NCBI GenBank assembly: GCA_001704065.1
Contig: LHBX01000016.1
Coordinates: forward strand, 112,025-176,024
Source: Pelagibacteraceae bacterium GOM-A1
Lineage (GTDB): Bacteria > Pseudomonadota > Alphaproteobacteria > Pelagibacterales > Pelagibacteraceae
Reading direction: 5' to 3'
Length of the DNA stretch: 64,000 nt
Shown: positions 29,197-38,581 of the stretch, one piece after another
How positions within the stretch are numbered: position 1 is the first letter of the stretch
Layout: each line of letters starts with the position of its first letter
Position numbers and translations under genes: made by a program
The notes under the pieces: generated by a model
The model's input: only the letters and a program-made list of their open reading frames with translations
The model's database searches: none
Told to the model about the DNA's origin: nothing

Positions 29197-29944
29197 TTTT
29201 TACATTATTGGAGATATTGGAAATACAGATATAAAAATCTGTCTTTATAAAAACAAAAATATTGTCAAAAAAATCAGACTTTCTACAAATAAAGTGAATT
29301 TAAATTATTTAAAAAAAAATTTAAATGTTTTGAGAAAATATGATAAAAAATTAAAACATATTTTGTTCTGCTCCGTTGTTCCTAATTGTTACAAGAAAAT
29401 TAAAAATTATTTTAAATTATATTTTAATACTAATTGTAATGAGTTAAAAAATCTTAATTTAAGTAAATTATTAAGTATAAAAGTTAATAGAAAACAAATT
29501 GGTTCTGATCGGTTAGCTAATGCAATATCAGTAATTGACAATAAAAATAATTATATTGTAGTAGATTTTGGAACAGCAACTAATTTTGATGTAATCTCAG
29601 CAAATAGTTATAACGGAGGGGTAATTGCTCCTGGTATAAATCTATCATTAGATAATTTATCAAAAAAAGCATCTTTAATACCTAATGTAAAATTTAAAAA
29701 ATCAAATAATGTTGTTGGTAAAAATACTATAAGTGCAATTAATTCAGGATTTTTCTTCGGTTATTCTGGTCTGATTGACAATATAATTCATTCCATTATT
29801 AAACAAACCAAAAAAAAATATAAAATAATATTTACTGGTGGACTAGCGAAAATGTTTAAAAATTCTTTAAAACTAAGAGTAAAAATAAAATCTAATTTAA
29901 CTACTGATGGAGTTTTAAAGGCTGCTATGTATTTAAATAAATGA
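29189..29944 (+). CDS. coaX: Type III pantothenate kinase
   Basis: Phosphorylates pantothenate, the first step to coenzyme A. The 251-residue ASKHA-fold protein has phosphate-1 motif GDIGNTDIKICLY, SVVP, the GSDRLANAISVI segment and VVDFGTATNFDVI. The late IIFTGGLAKMF provides the adenosine motif. Position between birA and RNase J is common in alphaproteobacteria. Confidence 0.93.
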   Translation: MLNFYIIGDIGNTDIKICLYKNKNIVKKIRLSTNKVNLNYLKKNLNVLRKYDKKLKHILFCSVVPNCYKKIKNYFKLYFNTNCNELKNLNLSKLLSIKVNRKQIGSDRLANAISVIDNKNNYIVVDFGTATNFDVISANSYNGGVIAPGINLSLDNLSKKASLIPNVKFKKSNNVVGKNTISAINSGFFFGYSGLIDNIIHSIIKQTKKKYKIIFTGGLAKMFKNSLKLRVKIKSNLTTDGVLKAAMYLNK

Positions 29945-31599
29945 AAGAAGAATTAATTTTTTGCCCTTTAGGTGGATCTGGAGAAATTGGGATGAATATG
30001 AATCTATTCGCCTATGGAAATCCAGATAATAGAAAATGGATAATTGTAGATATAGGAGTTACTTTTGCAGATGATGCAATTCCTGGAGTTGATTTAATAT
30101 ATCCTGATCCTGGATTTATTATTGATAAAAAAGATGACTTATTAGGTATTGTTCTCACTCATGCACATGAAGATCATATTGGTGCAATTGCTCATATATG
30201 GCCAAAACTAAAATGTAAAATATTTGCTACTCCATTTACATCAGTTTTAATTTCAGAAAAATTTAAGGAAAAAAAAATTGATGTAACAGGATATCTAGAA
30301 GTTGTTCAATTAAATAGCATTGTAGATTTAAGCCCTTTTAAAATAGAATTTGTTACACTAACACATTCTATACTAGAACCCAATGGACTAAAAATTGAAA
30401 CACCTGTTGGAAATATATTACACACTGGTGATTGGAAGTGTGATCCAGATCCGTTAACTGGAGACAATATGAATTCAAAAAGATTAAAGGAAATTGGTGA
30501 AGAAGGTGTTTTGACAATGATATGTGACTCAACAAACGTATTTAGTGCAGGAAGAGCAGGATCTGAGCTCGATGTAAGAAAAAATATGCTAAAGATAATG
30601 GAAAGATTAAAGAAAAGAATAATTATTACATCTTTTGCTTCAAATGTAGCTAGAATGGAGTCTGCCTTTTATTGTGCTGAAAAAACAGGTAGGCAAATTG
30701 CTTTGGTGGGTCGTTCAATGCATAGAATTTATAAAGCTGCTAGGCAATGTGGTTACTTGCAAAATGTTATTGAACCACTTGATGCTAGAGATGCAAAAAA
30801 TATTTCAAGAGAAAAAATTGTTTACTTATGTACCGGTAGCCAAGGAGAACCAATGGGTGCAATGAACCGTATCTCAAATTATACACATCCAGATGTTTTC
30901 GTTGAGAGAGGAGACACAGTTATATTTTCTTCAAAAATTATTCCAGGTAATGAAAAAAAATTATACAAACTTCACAATCAATTAGTAAGAGAAGGTATAG
31001 AAGTAATTTCTGAAGATAGTGAATTTATTCATGTATCAGGACACCCAAATAGAGAAGATTTAAAGGATATGTATGACTGGATAAAACCAAGATCAGTCAT
31101 ACCTGTTCATGGTGAACATAGACATATGATTGAGCACATAAATTTTGCTAAAGAAATGCAAGTACAATATCCTGTTAGAGTAGAAAATGGTGATATAGTT
31201 AGAATTTTTCCAGGTGATAAACCTGAAGTATATGATAAAGCTCCAAGTGGAAGACTTTACGTAGATGGTTCTATAAGTGTTGAAGAAGATGCTCAATCTA
31301 TCAAAGAAAGAAAAAATTTATCTACCAACGGATTAATAGAAGCAACATTGGTAATTACACCTAATGGCAATATTCACAACAAACCTTTATTAACTTTTAG
31401 AGGTTTACCTATATACGAAAAAGATGAATTTACATTTAACCTTGAAGAGGAAATTGAAAAAACAGCAAAAACTTTTTCTTTAAATAATAAGAAGCAAGAA
31501 TCAAATTTAATTGATGCTCTTAAAATAACTTGTAGAAAGTATACAAAAGAAAAATTAGGAAAGAGACCTTATACAAATATAAACTTAGTGAGGATTTGA
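29941..31599 (+). CDS. rnj: Ribonuclease J
   Basis: Metallo-beta-lactamase/beta-CASP ribonuclease (552 residues) with endo- and 5' exonuclease activity in RNA decay and rRNA maturation. The zinc site is LTHAHEDHIGAI, with further ligands in LTHSI and LHTGDWK. The beta-CASP motifs SFASNVARMES and the VHGEHRHM histidine loop follow. The C-terminal domain is short. It overlaps coaX by four bases. Confidence 0.93.
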   Translation: MKEELIFCPLGGSGEIGMNMNLFAYGNPDNRKWIIVDIGVTFADDAIPGVDLIYPDPGFIIDKKDDLLGIVLTHAHEDHIGAIAHIWPKLKCKIFATPFTSVLISEKFKEKKIDVTGYLEVVQLNSIVDLSPFKIEFVTLTHSILEPNGLKIETPVGNILHTGDWKCDPDPLTGDNMNSKRLKEIGEEGVLTMICDSTNVFSAGRAGSELDVRKNMLKIMERLKKRIIITSFASNVARMESAFYCAEKTGRQIALVGRSMHRIYKAARQCGYLQNVIEPLDARDAKNISREKIVYLCTGSQGEPMGAMNRISNYTHPDVFVERGDTVIFSSKIIPGNEKKLYKLHNQLVREGIEVISEDSEFIHVSGHPNREDLKDMYDWIKPRSVIPVHGEHRHMIEHINFAKEMQVQYPVRVENGDIVRIFPGDKPEVYDKAPSGRLYVDGSISVEEDAQSIKERKNLSTNGLIEATLVITPNGNIHNKPLLTFRGLPIYEKDEFTFNLEEEIEKTAKTFSLNNKKQESNLIDALKITCRKYTKEKLGKRPYTNINLVRI

Positions 31600-31845
31600 T
31601 TGAGTATTACAGGCTCAATAGTTGTATATGTGTGCTTGTGGTGGATAGTTTTTTTTGCCATTCTACCTATAGATGTTAATCGTGAAAAAAAGGGAAATAT
31701 AGAGGGTGTTGACCCTGGAGCCCCAGAAAATCCAAAAATAACTAAAAAAATAATTTATTGTACTTTAATTACGTCTGGTATTTTTATAGTTATATATTTA
31801 TTAGTAATTAATGAAATTTTAAATTTACGTAACTTTTTAAATTAA
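31600..31845 (+). CDS. DUF1467 family membrane protein
   Basis: A small (81-residue) protein with two membrane helices, VVYVCLWWIVFFAILPI and IIYCTLITSGIFIVIYLLVI. They are joined by a polar loop containing GVDPGAPENPKI, the signature I know from the alphaproteobacterial DUF1467 family. It starts at TTG directly after the rnj stop. Its place between RNase J and ProS is conserved in alphaproteobacteria. Function unknown. Confidence 0.8.
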   Translation: MSITGSIVVYVCLWWIVFFAILPIDVNREKKGNIEGVDPGAPENPKITKKIIYCTLITSGIFIVIYLLVINEILNLRNFLN

Positions 31846-33173
31846 TGTTTTTTTCAAAATCATTTATTCCGATACTAAAAAACAACCCATCTGAAGCTAA
31901 AATTAAATCACACCAATTAATGTTAAGAGTAGGTATGATTAAACAGTCCTCTGCTGGAATTTATTCTTGGTTACCGCTTGGATTTAAAGTCATGAAAAAA
32001 ATAGAACAAATAGTTAGAGAAGAACAAGACCGTGTAGGTGTTCAAGAAATATTAATGCCAACAATTCAATCTTCTGAAATTTGGAAGGAAAGTGGACGAT
32101 ATGAAGATTATGGTGAAGAAATGTTAAGAATTAAGGATCGTCAAAATAGAGAAATGTTATATGGTCCAACTAACGAAGAACTTGTGACAGAAATTTTTAG
32201 ATCTTCCTTTAAATCGTATAAATCTTTACCTCAGTTGTTATATCATATTCAGTGGAAATTTAGAGATGAGTTAAGGCCAAGATTTGGAATTATGAGGTGT
32301 AGAGAATTTTACATGAAGGATGCTTACTCATTTGATCTATCAGATGAGGATGCAATATTTTCATATAATAAATTTTTCCTTTCATATCTAAAAACTTTTA
32401 AGAGACTAAATTTATCTGCAATACCTATGGCCGCTGATACTGGACCTATCGGTGGTAATTTATCTCATGAATTCATCATTCTTGCTGATACAGGTGAAAG
32501 TAAAATTTATACAGATAAGAGAATATTTGATGTAGATAGTACCAAAACAATTCTGGAAAAAGAATCTTTAAGTACATTGAGAAAACAATTTGAAAAATTT
32601 TATTCTGTTACAGATGAAAAATTTAATAAAGATGAATTTGAAAAATCTGTTCCACAAGAATTTAGAGTGAATACCAAAGGTATTGAAGTTGGTCACATAT
32701 TTTATTTTGGAGATAAATACTCAAAACCAATGAATGCAGCTGTTGATTTTAATGGAAAAAAAGAATTTGTAAAAATGGGATCATATGGAATTGGAGTGTC
32801 CAGACTTGTTGGTGCCATAATTGAGGCAAAATATAACGATAAAGACGGTATTATGAAATGGCCTATGTCAGTAACACCTTATGATTGTGCGATTATTCCA
32901 ATGATAAATAAAAATGATAAATCTAATTTAGAAAAGTCTATTAAAGTACATGAATTTCTAAAATCAAAAAACATGGAAACAATCATAGATGATACAGACG
33001 AGAATATTTCTGCTAAAATAAAAAAATTTAATTTAATCGGAATTCCATATCAATTGATAATTGGAAGTAAATCTGAAGGAAATTTATATGAGTTTAAGGA
33101 AGTCGATGGAGAAACTCAAAAATTAAAAGTTGAAGATATAGCTTCACAAATAATAAAAGCTAAGCAAAATTGA
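31845..33173 (+). CDS. proS: Prolyl-tRNA synthetase, short form without editing domain
   Basis: Class II synthetase (442 residues) charging tRNA-Pro. Motif 2 lies in FRDELRPRFGIMRCREFYMK and motif 3 in GSYGIGVSRLVGAIIE. The C-terminal anticodon-binding domain (YDCAIIPMINKN and on) is present. The roughly 180-residue INS editing domain found between motifs 2 and 3 in E. coli ProS (about 570 residues) is absent, as is usual for alphaproteobacteria. Mischarged alanine must be cleared by a free-standing editing protein, if at all. Confidence 0.95.
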   Translation: MFFSKSFIPILKNNPSEAKIKSHQLMLRVGMIKQSSAGIYSWLPLGFKVMKKIEQIVREEQDRVGVQEILMPTIQSSEIWKESGRYEDYGEEMLRIKDRQNREMLYGPTNEELVTEIFRSSFKSYKSLPQLLYHIQWKFRDELRPRFGIMRCREFYMKDAYSFDLSDEDAIFSYNKFFLSYLKTFKRLNLSAIPMAADTGPIGGNLSHEFIILADTGESKIYTDKRIFDVDSTKTILEKESLSTLRKQFEKFYSVTDEKFNKDEFEKSVPQEFRVNTKGIEVGHIFYFGDKYSKPMNAAVDFNGKKEFVKMGSYGIGVSRLVGAIIEAKYNDKDGIMKWPMSVTPYDCAIIPMINKNDKSNLEKSIKVHEFLKSKNMETIIDDTDENISAKIKKFNLIGIPYQLIIGSKSEGNLYEFKEVDGETQKLKVEDIASQIIKAKQN

Positions 33174-34381
33174 TTTCACAACTAGAAAAAGAGATTATAT
33201 TTAGGTTTTTAAAAGCTAGAAAAAAAGATGGCTTTTTAAATGTAATATCTATCTTTTCCTTTATCGGCATAAGCTTGGGTGTGGCTGTATTAATAATTGT
33301 TATGTCAGTGATGAATGGTTTTAGAACAGAGTTAATAGATAAAATTGTAGGTTTTAATGCCCATGCTGTTGTAAAACCTTACGACAAGCCTTTAGTATTT
33401 ACGGTTGAAAAAGATTTTGCTAAAGGCATTGTTTCAAATGATGGAGAAGCAGTAATTCTCTCAAAACTAAAAACAAAAGGTATTCTTTTAAAAGGATATT
33501 TAAAAAATGATTTTAAGAAATTAGAAATATCTAATAATCAAAAATATTTTGGAACAACAGATCTTAAAAATAATTCAATATCAATTGGAAAGGATTTAAG
33601 CTTTTTGCTTAATATAGATATTGGTGATCAGATAACAATAATGTCACCATCTGGTGTTGAAACAATCGTTGGATCATTTCCAAGACAAGATAAGTTTGAA
33701 GTAATTTCAATATTTGATAGTGGAATAGGCGAATTTAATGAGAACGTAGCATATATTAATCTTAATACGTTGGAAGATTTTTTTAGCAAAATTAAAGATA
33801 AAAGATTTGCTGAGTACTATTTCAAAGATCCAAAAAATATTGAATATTATAAAAAAAAATTGTTAGATTTATTTCCCAGCGCATATGTTTACACATGGGC
33901 AGATTTAAATGAGTCTTTATTTTCAGCTTTAAAAGTCGAAAGAAACGTCATGTTTATAATCTTATCTTTAATAATAATTGTAGCAGCATTTAATATTATT
34001 TCTGGTTTAACTATATTAGTTAAAAACAAAACAAGAGATATAGGAATTTTAAAATCTATAGGAGTAACTAATAAATCGATTAAAAAAATTTTCTTTTTTG
34101 TTGGATTTATTATTGGTACTACAGCAACTTTATTTGGTATTTTATTAGGGACTTTATTTTCATACTATATTGAAGATATTAGAAAATTTATTTCTAATAC
34201 GTTTAATATTACGTTATTTTCAGAAGAAATTTATTTTTTAAGTACTCTTCCATCAGAAATAAACGTTGAATCAATTATCTTAATTACATTATGTTCAATA
34301 ATAATAACTTCTATAGTATCAATTTATCCAGCGTCTAGAGCAGCCAAATTAGATACAATACAAACTTTAAAATATGAATAA
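33170..34381 (+). CDS. lolC: Lipoprotein-releasing ABC transporter permease (LolC/E family)
   Basis: Inner-membrane permease (403 residues) that extracts outer-membrane lipoproteins for LolA. It has an N-terminal helix after the FLKARKKDGFLNVISIFSFIG motif and a periplasmic domain of about 200 residues. Three C-terminal helices of the FtsX type follow (including FIGTTATLFGILLGTLFSYY). The start is TTG overlapping the proS stop, giving MISQLEKEIIFRFLKARKKDG. A single permease gene next to lolD suggests a homodimeric LolF-like complex rather than LolC plus LolE. Confidence 0.9.
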   Translation: MISQLEKEIIFRFLKARKKDGFLNVISIFSFIGISLGVAVLIIVMSVMNGFRTELIDKIVGFNAHAVVKPYDKPLVFTVEKDFAKGIVSNDGEAVILSKLKTKGILLKGYLKNDFKKLEISNNQKYFGTTDLKNNSISIGKDLSFLLNIDIGDQITIMSPSGVETIVGSFPRQDKFEVISIFDSGIGEFNENVAYINLNTLEDFFSKIKDKRFAEYYFKDPKNIEYYKKKLLDLFPSAYVYTWADLNESLFSALKVERNVMFIILSLIIIVAAFNIISGLTILVKNKTRDIGILKSIGVTNKSIKKIFFFVGFIIGTTATLFGILLGTLFSYYIEDIRKFISNTFNITLFSEEIYFLSTLPSEINVESIILITLCSIIITSIVSIYPASRAAKLDTIQTLKYE

Positions 34382-35060
34382 TTTTTTAAAATTAAATAAT
34401 TTATCAAAAAAATATGAAAAAAATAAATCTCTTAAAGTTTTAAACAATATAAATTTTAAATTTGAGGCAGGTAAGGTATATTCAATTATAGGACCTTCAG
34501 GATCTGGTAAATCAACATTATTAAATTTATTGTCATTTATCGACGTTCCTTCCTCAGGTTTTATTGAATTTAACAAAAAGAAAATTGATACAAATAGCTC
34601 AATTGAGAATGATCGTGTAAGATCAAAAAATATTGGTATAATTTATCAAGATAAAAATTTATTGCCCGATTTTACAGCACTCGAAAATGTAACACTGCCA
34701 AATTTGTTAATTTCTAACAATAAATCAAAATCGACAGAATTAGCAAAAAAATTGATTAAAAAATTTGATTTAACCTCAAGATTAAATCATTATCCATCTG
34801 AACTATCCGGTGGTGAAAATCAAAGAATAGCAATTGCTAGAGCACTCATTAATGAACCAAACATTATTTTAGCCGATGAACCTACTGGAAGTTTGGATTT
34901 TCATAATGCTAAACAAATATTCAAAATCCTCTTTAATTTAAAAGAAAAAAATAAAATTATAATTTTTGCAACCCACAATAGATATTTTGCAAATATGGCA
35001 GATTGTAAAATTAAAATGATTGGTGGTAAGATGAATATCACCAATGAAAGAATCAGTTAA
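34374..35060 (+). CDS. lolD: Lipoprotein-releasing system ATP-binding protein LolD
   Basis: ABC ATPase (228 residues) for the permease just upstream. Walker A is GPSGSGKST, the signature is LSGGENQRIAIARAL (LSGGE as in most LolD/MacB proteins), Walker B is IILADEPTGSLD, and the switch region is FATHNRYFA. It overlaps lolC by eight bases and dnaE by 17. Confidence 0.93.
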   Translation: MNNFLKLNNLSKKYEKNKSLKVLNNINFKFEAGKVYSIIGPSGSGKSTLLNLLSFIDVPSSGFIEFNKKKIDTNSSIENDRVRSKNIGIIYQDKNLLPDFTALENVTLPNLLISNNKSKSTELAKKLIKKFDLTSRLNHYPSELSGGENQRIAIARALINEPNIILADEPTGSLDFHNAKQIFKILFNLKEKNKIIIFATHNRYFANMADCKIKMIGGKMNITNERIS

Positions 35061-38000
35061 TAAAACATTTAATCAATTTAAAATACATACTCAATATTCT
35101 ATTTGTGAGGGAGCTGTAAAAATTGATCAATTAAAAAATTTCTGTAAAAAAAATAAAATAAAATCACTAGGTTTGTCAGATACATACAATTTGTCAGGTG
35201 CATTAGAATTTTCAGAAAATTTATCGTCTGTAGGTACACAGCCTATTATTGGAACACAGATATTATTTAAATATAAAGAATTTAGAGGTCTAATACCTAT
35301 AATAGCTAAAAATTATCATGGATATAAAAATATTATAAAACTTTCATCAAAATCTTATTTAGAGAATTCAGAAATCACTACTCCACATTGTGAAATAGAA
35401 GATTTAGTAAATAACTCAGATGGTATTATAGTTTTAACAGGATCAATTAGATGTTTCTTTGGTTCACTTTTTAACAAAGGTTTATTTAATGAAATTGAAG
35501 AATTACTAATTAAGTTAAAAGAAAAGTTTCAAGACAATATCTACATAGAGATACAAAGACATAATGATATTAACGAGAAAGACTTCGAAAATTTTAATCT
35601 CAAAATTTCAGAAAAGTTAGAATTGCCAATTATTGCTTCGAATGAAGTTTATTATTTAGATAAAGATATGTTCGAGGCACATGATGCACTAATGTGTATT
35701 GGTGAAAAAACTTATGTAAATAATTCAAATAGAACAAAACTCACTAATCAACACTATTTTAAATCATCTGATGAGATGATTGAGCTCTTTAGTGATTTAC
35801 CTGAGGCATTAGAAAATAATTTTAATTTACCATATAGATGTTCTTTCAAGCCAAACTTTTCCAAGCCCATTTTACCAAGTATTTTATCGTCTGAAAAAGA
35901 TTCAAATGCTACGTTGAGACATTTGTCAGTTGAAGGGCTTAAAGAAAAATTTAAATTAGTTTTTAATATTGATTACTCATTTGTTGAGAAAGATGAAAAA
36001 TATTTAGAATATAAAAAAAGACTAGATCATGAAATAGGAATAATAGTTGAAATGAATTATTCTGGTTATTTCTTAATTGTTTCAGATTATATTAAGTGGG
36101 CAAAAAAAAATAAAATTCCTGTCGGACCAGGCAGAGGATCTGGTGCAGGTTCCTTAGTTGCTTGGTGTTTATCCATAACTGATATAGATCCAATTAAGTT
36201 CAATCTTATTTTTGAAAGATTTCTTAATCCTGATAGAATTTCAATGCCTGATTTTGATATAGATTTTTGTGAGGAAAAAAGAGATTTAGTTTTTGAATAC
36301 TTAACCACAAAATATAAAGACAGTGTAGCTCATATTATTACTTTTGGTAAGCTCAAAGCAAGAATGGTAATTCGAGATGTTGGTAGAGTTCTAGGATTAC
36401 CATATGGATTTGTTGATAGTATTTGTAAAATGATCCCATTTGATCCTTCAAGGCCAATGTCTTTACAAGAGTGTATAAATGTTGAGCCAAGACTTCAAAA
36501 ATTAATTAAAGAGGATAAAAGAGTTGATCGTTTAATAAATTTATCTCTTAAATTAGAAGGTTTAAATCGAAACGTTGCCACTCATGCAGCTGGTGTAGTT
36601 ATTGCAGATAAAAAGTTAACCGAGACAGTACCATTATATAAAGATAATTCCGCAGATTTATTACTGCCTTCAACTCAGTTTGATATGTATTCAGCGGAAA
36701 ACGCTGGTCTAATAAAGTTTGATTTTCTAGGGTTAAAGACATTAACAGTTATCGATAAAGCGCAAAAATTAATAAAAAAAAACAGGCCTGAATTTAATAT
36801 TGAAAAAATTAATTATGAAGACCAAAAAGTATATGAATTATTATCAAGTGGTAAAACCGTAGGCTTGTTTCAACTTGAAAGTTCTGGGATGAAAGATGCT
36901 CTCATAAATATGAAACCTAATAGATTGGAAGATATTATTGCTCTAGTAGCTTTATATAGACCAGGTCCAATGAGCAATATTCCAATTTATAATGAATGTA
37001 AACATGGAAAAAGAGAACCTGACTATTTGCACCCAAGGCTAGAGGAAATATTAAAACCAACATATGGTGTAATTATTTATCAAGAACAGGTAATGCAAAT
37101 AGCACAAGTTCTTTCTGGATTTACAGCAGGAGAGGCGGATATTTTACGAAGAGCAATGGGAAAAAAAAAGAGAGCAGAACTTGAAAAACAAAAGCAAAGA
37201 TTTGTGGATGGGGCACATAAAAATGGAATTAGCAAAGATATAGCCGCAGGTATATTTTTAAAAATCGAACCCTTTGCAGAATACGGATTTAATAAAAGTC
37301 ACGCAGCAGCATATGCAGTTATCGCTTATCAAACTGCATTTTTAAAAACCTATTATCCTCATGAATTTTTTGTAGCATCAATGTCAATGGAACTATCTAA
37401 TCAAAAAAAATTGAGTGAATTTTATGAGGAACTAAAAAGACTTAAAATTAAAATCATTAGACCTGACTTGAATAAATCTTTTGGTGATTTCTCGTCTGAT
37501 GGTGAAAATTTTTATTATGCATTAGGTGCTATTAAAAATGTTGGATATGAAGCTATTTCAAATATAGTTGAAGAAAGAGTTTCTAATGGAGTATTTAAAA
37601 ATCTTTCAGATTTCATAAATAGAATAAATCCTAGGGATATAAATAAATTACAATTAGAAGGCTTGGTTCAAGCAGGGTGTTTCGATGTATTCAGCAATAA
37701 TAGACAATCAATATTTAACTCTATTCCAAATTTAATACTAAAGTCAAAGAATATACATGAAAATAAATTGTTAAATCAAAGTAACCTCTTTGAAGAGCAC
37801 GAAACTGATAATATTAATATTTTAGAAAGCGTTGATGATTGGGAATTAGATATCAAACTTACTAAAGAATTTGAAACTTTAGGATTTTATATTTCTGACC
37901 ACCCATTAAATCAATACAAATCGATTTATAAGCATTATAATATCGTCAACTATGATGATTTTGAAAACAATATTGATATTTTAAGCTCAAATATTGCATG

Positions 38001-38454
38001 TACTGTATTAAAAGTTCAAGAAAAAAAAACTCAAAAGGGCAGCTCTTATGCGATAGTAAAATTTTCAGATCTATCAAATGTATTTGAGTTATTCATCTTT
38101 TCAGATATTTTTGAAACAAATAGAGAAAATCTATTTGAAGGAAATTCACTAATGATTACTTTAATAAAAAATTATGCTGATGATGATAAATCTCAAAGAA
38201 GAATTAATGTAAAAAAAATGATTTCATTAAAAGAATTAACAAATAAACAACTGCCAAATATCACATTTAAATTTAAAAATATTGAAGAATTAAAAAAAAT
38301 AAAAAATCTTAATGTAAAAGATGGCAAAACCGATGTTAATATTCTATTAGATAAAGATAATAAAATTCATAAATTTCAGCTTAAAGATAAAAGAAAAGTT
38401 AATAATCAGCTATTAAACTCGTTAAATTTGCTTGAAAATATAGTAATTGATTAA
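35044..38454 (+). CDS. dnaE: DNA polymerase III alpha subunit
   Basis: Replicative polymerase catalytic subunit (1136 residues). Order: N-terminal PHP domain, C-family polymerase core with PVGPGRGSGAGSLVAW and the catalytic aspartates in PDFDIDF (402-408), fingers with GFNKSHAAAYAVIAYQTAFLKTYYP, helix-hairpin-helix region, and a C-terminal OB-fold with SYAIVKFSDLSNVFELFIF. In the PHP domain the usual HSD and TDHGN metal motifs read HTQYS and SDTYN, so metal binding is probably lost. Last member of the gap-free run that starts at nuoA. Confidence 0.96.
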   Translation: MKESVNKTFNQFKIHTQYSICEGAVKIDQLKNFCKKNKIKSLGLSDTYNLSGALEFSENLSSVGTQPIIGTQILFKYKEFRGLIPIIAKNYHGYKNIIKLSSKSYLENSEITTPHCEIEDLVNNSDGIIVLTGSIRCFFGSLFNKGLFNEIEELLIKLKEKFQDNIYIEIQRHNDINEKDFENFNLKISEKLELPIIASNEVYYLDKDMFEAHDALMCIGEKTYVNNSNRTKLTNQHYFKSSDEMIELFSDLPEALENNFNLPYRCSFKPNFSKPILPSILSSEKDSNATLRHLSVEGLKEKFKLVFNIDYSFVEKDEKYLEYKKRLDHEIGIIVEMNYSGYFLIVSDYIKWAKKNKIPVGPGRGSGAGSLVAWCLSITDIDPIKFNLIFERFLNPDRISMPDFDIDFCEEKRDLVFEYLTTKYKDSVAHIITFGKLKARMVIRDVGRVLGLPYGFVDSICKMIPFDPSRPMSLQECINVEPRLQKLIKEDKRVDRLINLSLKLEGLNRNVATHAAGVVIADKKLTETVPLYKDNSADLLLPSTQFDMYSAENAGLIKFDFLGLKTLTVIDKAQKLIKKNRPEFNIEKINYEDQKVYELLSSGKTVGLFQLESSGMKDALINMKPNRLEDIIALVALYRPGPMSNIPIYNECKHGKREPDYLHPRLEEILKPTYGVIIYQEQVMQIAQVLSGFTAGEADILRRAMGKKKRAELEKQKQRFVDGAHKNGISKDIAAGIFLKIEPFAEYGFNKSHAAAYAVIAYQTAFLKTYYPHEFFVASMSMELSNQKKLSEFYEELKRLKIKIIRPDLNKSFGDFSSDGENFYYALGAIKNVGYEAISNIVEERVSNGVFKNLSDFINRINPRDINKLQLEGLVQAGCFDVFSNNRQSIFNSIPNLILKSKNIHENKLLNQSNLFEEHETDNINILESVDDWELDIKLTKEFETLGFYISDHPLNQYKSIYKHYNIVNYDDFENNIDILSSNIACTVLKVQEKKTQKGSSYAIVKFSDLSNVFELFIFSDIFETNRENLFEGNSLMITLIKNYADDDKSQRRINVKKMISLKELTNKQLPNITFKFKNIEELKKIKNLNVKDGKTDVNILLDKDNKIHKFQLKDKRKVNNQLLNSLNLLENIVID

Positions 38455-38551
38455 AAAAAGGTTGTTTTTTATAATTTTTTTTGTATTTATCTCTCAAATT
38501 AATACGCACACAATTAGTGGTTTTATACCTCCGGTCCCTTTTGGGCAATAA
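38447..38551 (+). CDS. Possible 34-residue peptide upstream of rpsB (doubtful)
   Basis: An open frame starting TTG inside the last codons of dnaE and ending TAA at 38549-38551. It would encode a basic start, a hydrophobic stretch LFFIIFFVFI and a tail ending FIPPVPFGQ. The start-in-stop overlap is the local style for real genes and the N-terminus resembles a signal peptide. Its 3' end, however, coincides with the rpsB leader hairpin, and a frame of this size can arise by chance in T-rich DNA. No ribosome binding site is evident. Confidence 0.2.
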   Translation: MIKKRLFFIIFFVFISQINTHTISGFIPPVPFGQ

Positions 38552-38581
38552 TTGTGGTGGCAGAACCGGGAAAGAAAAATG
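38530..38581 (+). promoter_or_regulatory. Structured mRNA leader of rpsB (putative S2-binding autoregulatory element)
   Basis: TCCGGT (38530-38535) can pair with ACCGGG (38565-38570). Inside it CCC-TTTT-GGG (38536-38545) forms a small hairpin, leaving AATAATTGTGGTGGCAG as a single-stranded or weakly paired purine-rich segment. The 3' strand of the outer stem is just before the AAAGAAAA and ATG of rpsB, so folding would hide the ribosome-binding region. This is the only locally GC-rich patch in the surrounding AT-rich gap. In E. coli, rpsB-tsf is known to be repressed by S2 through its 5' leader. A weak promoter TTGTTT-16-TATTTA (38462-38489) precedes it. Confidence 0.55.

Noticed and set aside
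38552..38578. Upstream TTG start for rpsB
   Set aside because: The extra residues are encoded by the leader structure and do not match S2; ATG 38579 does.
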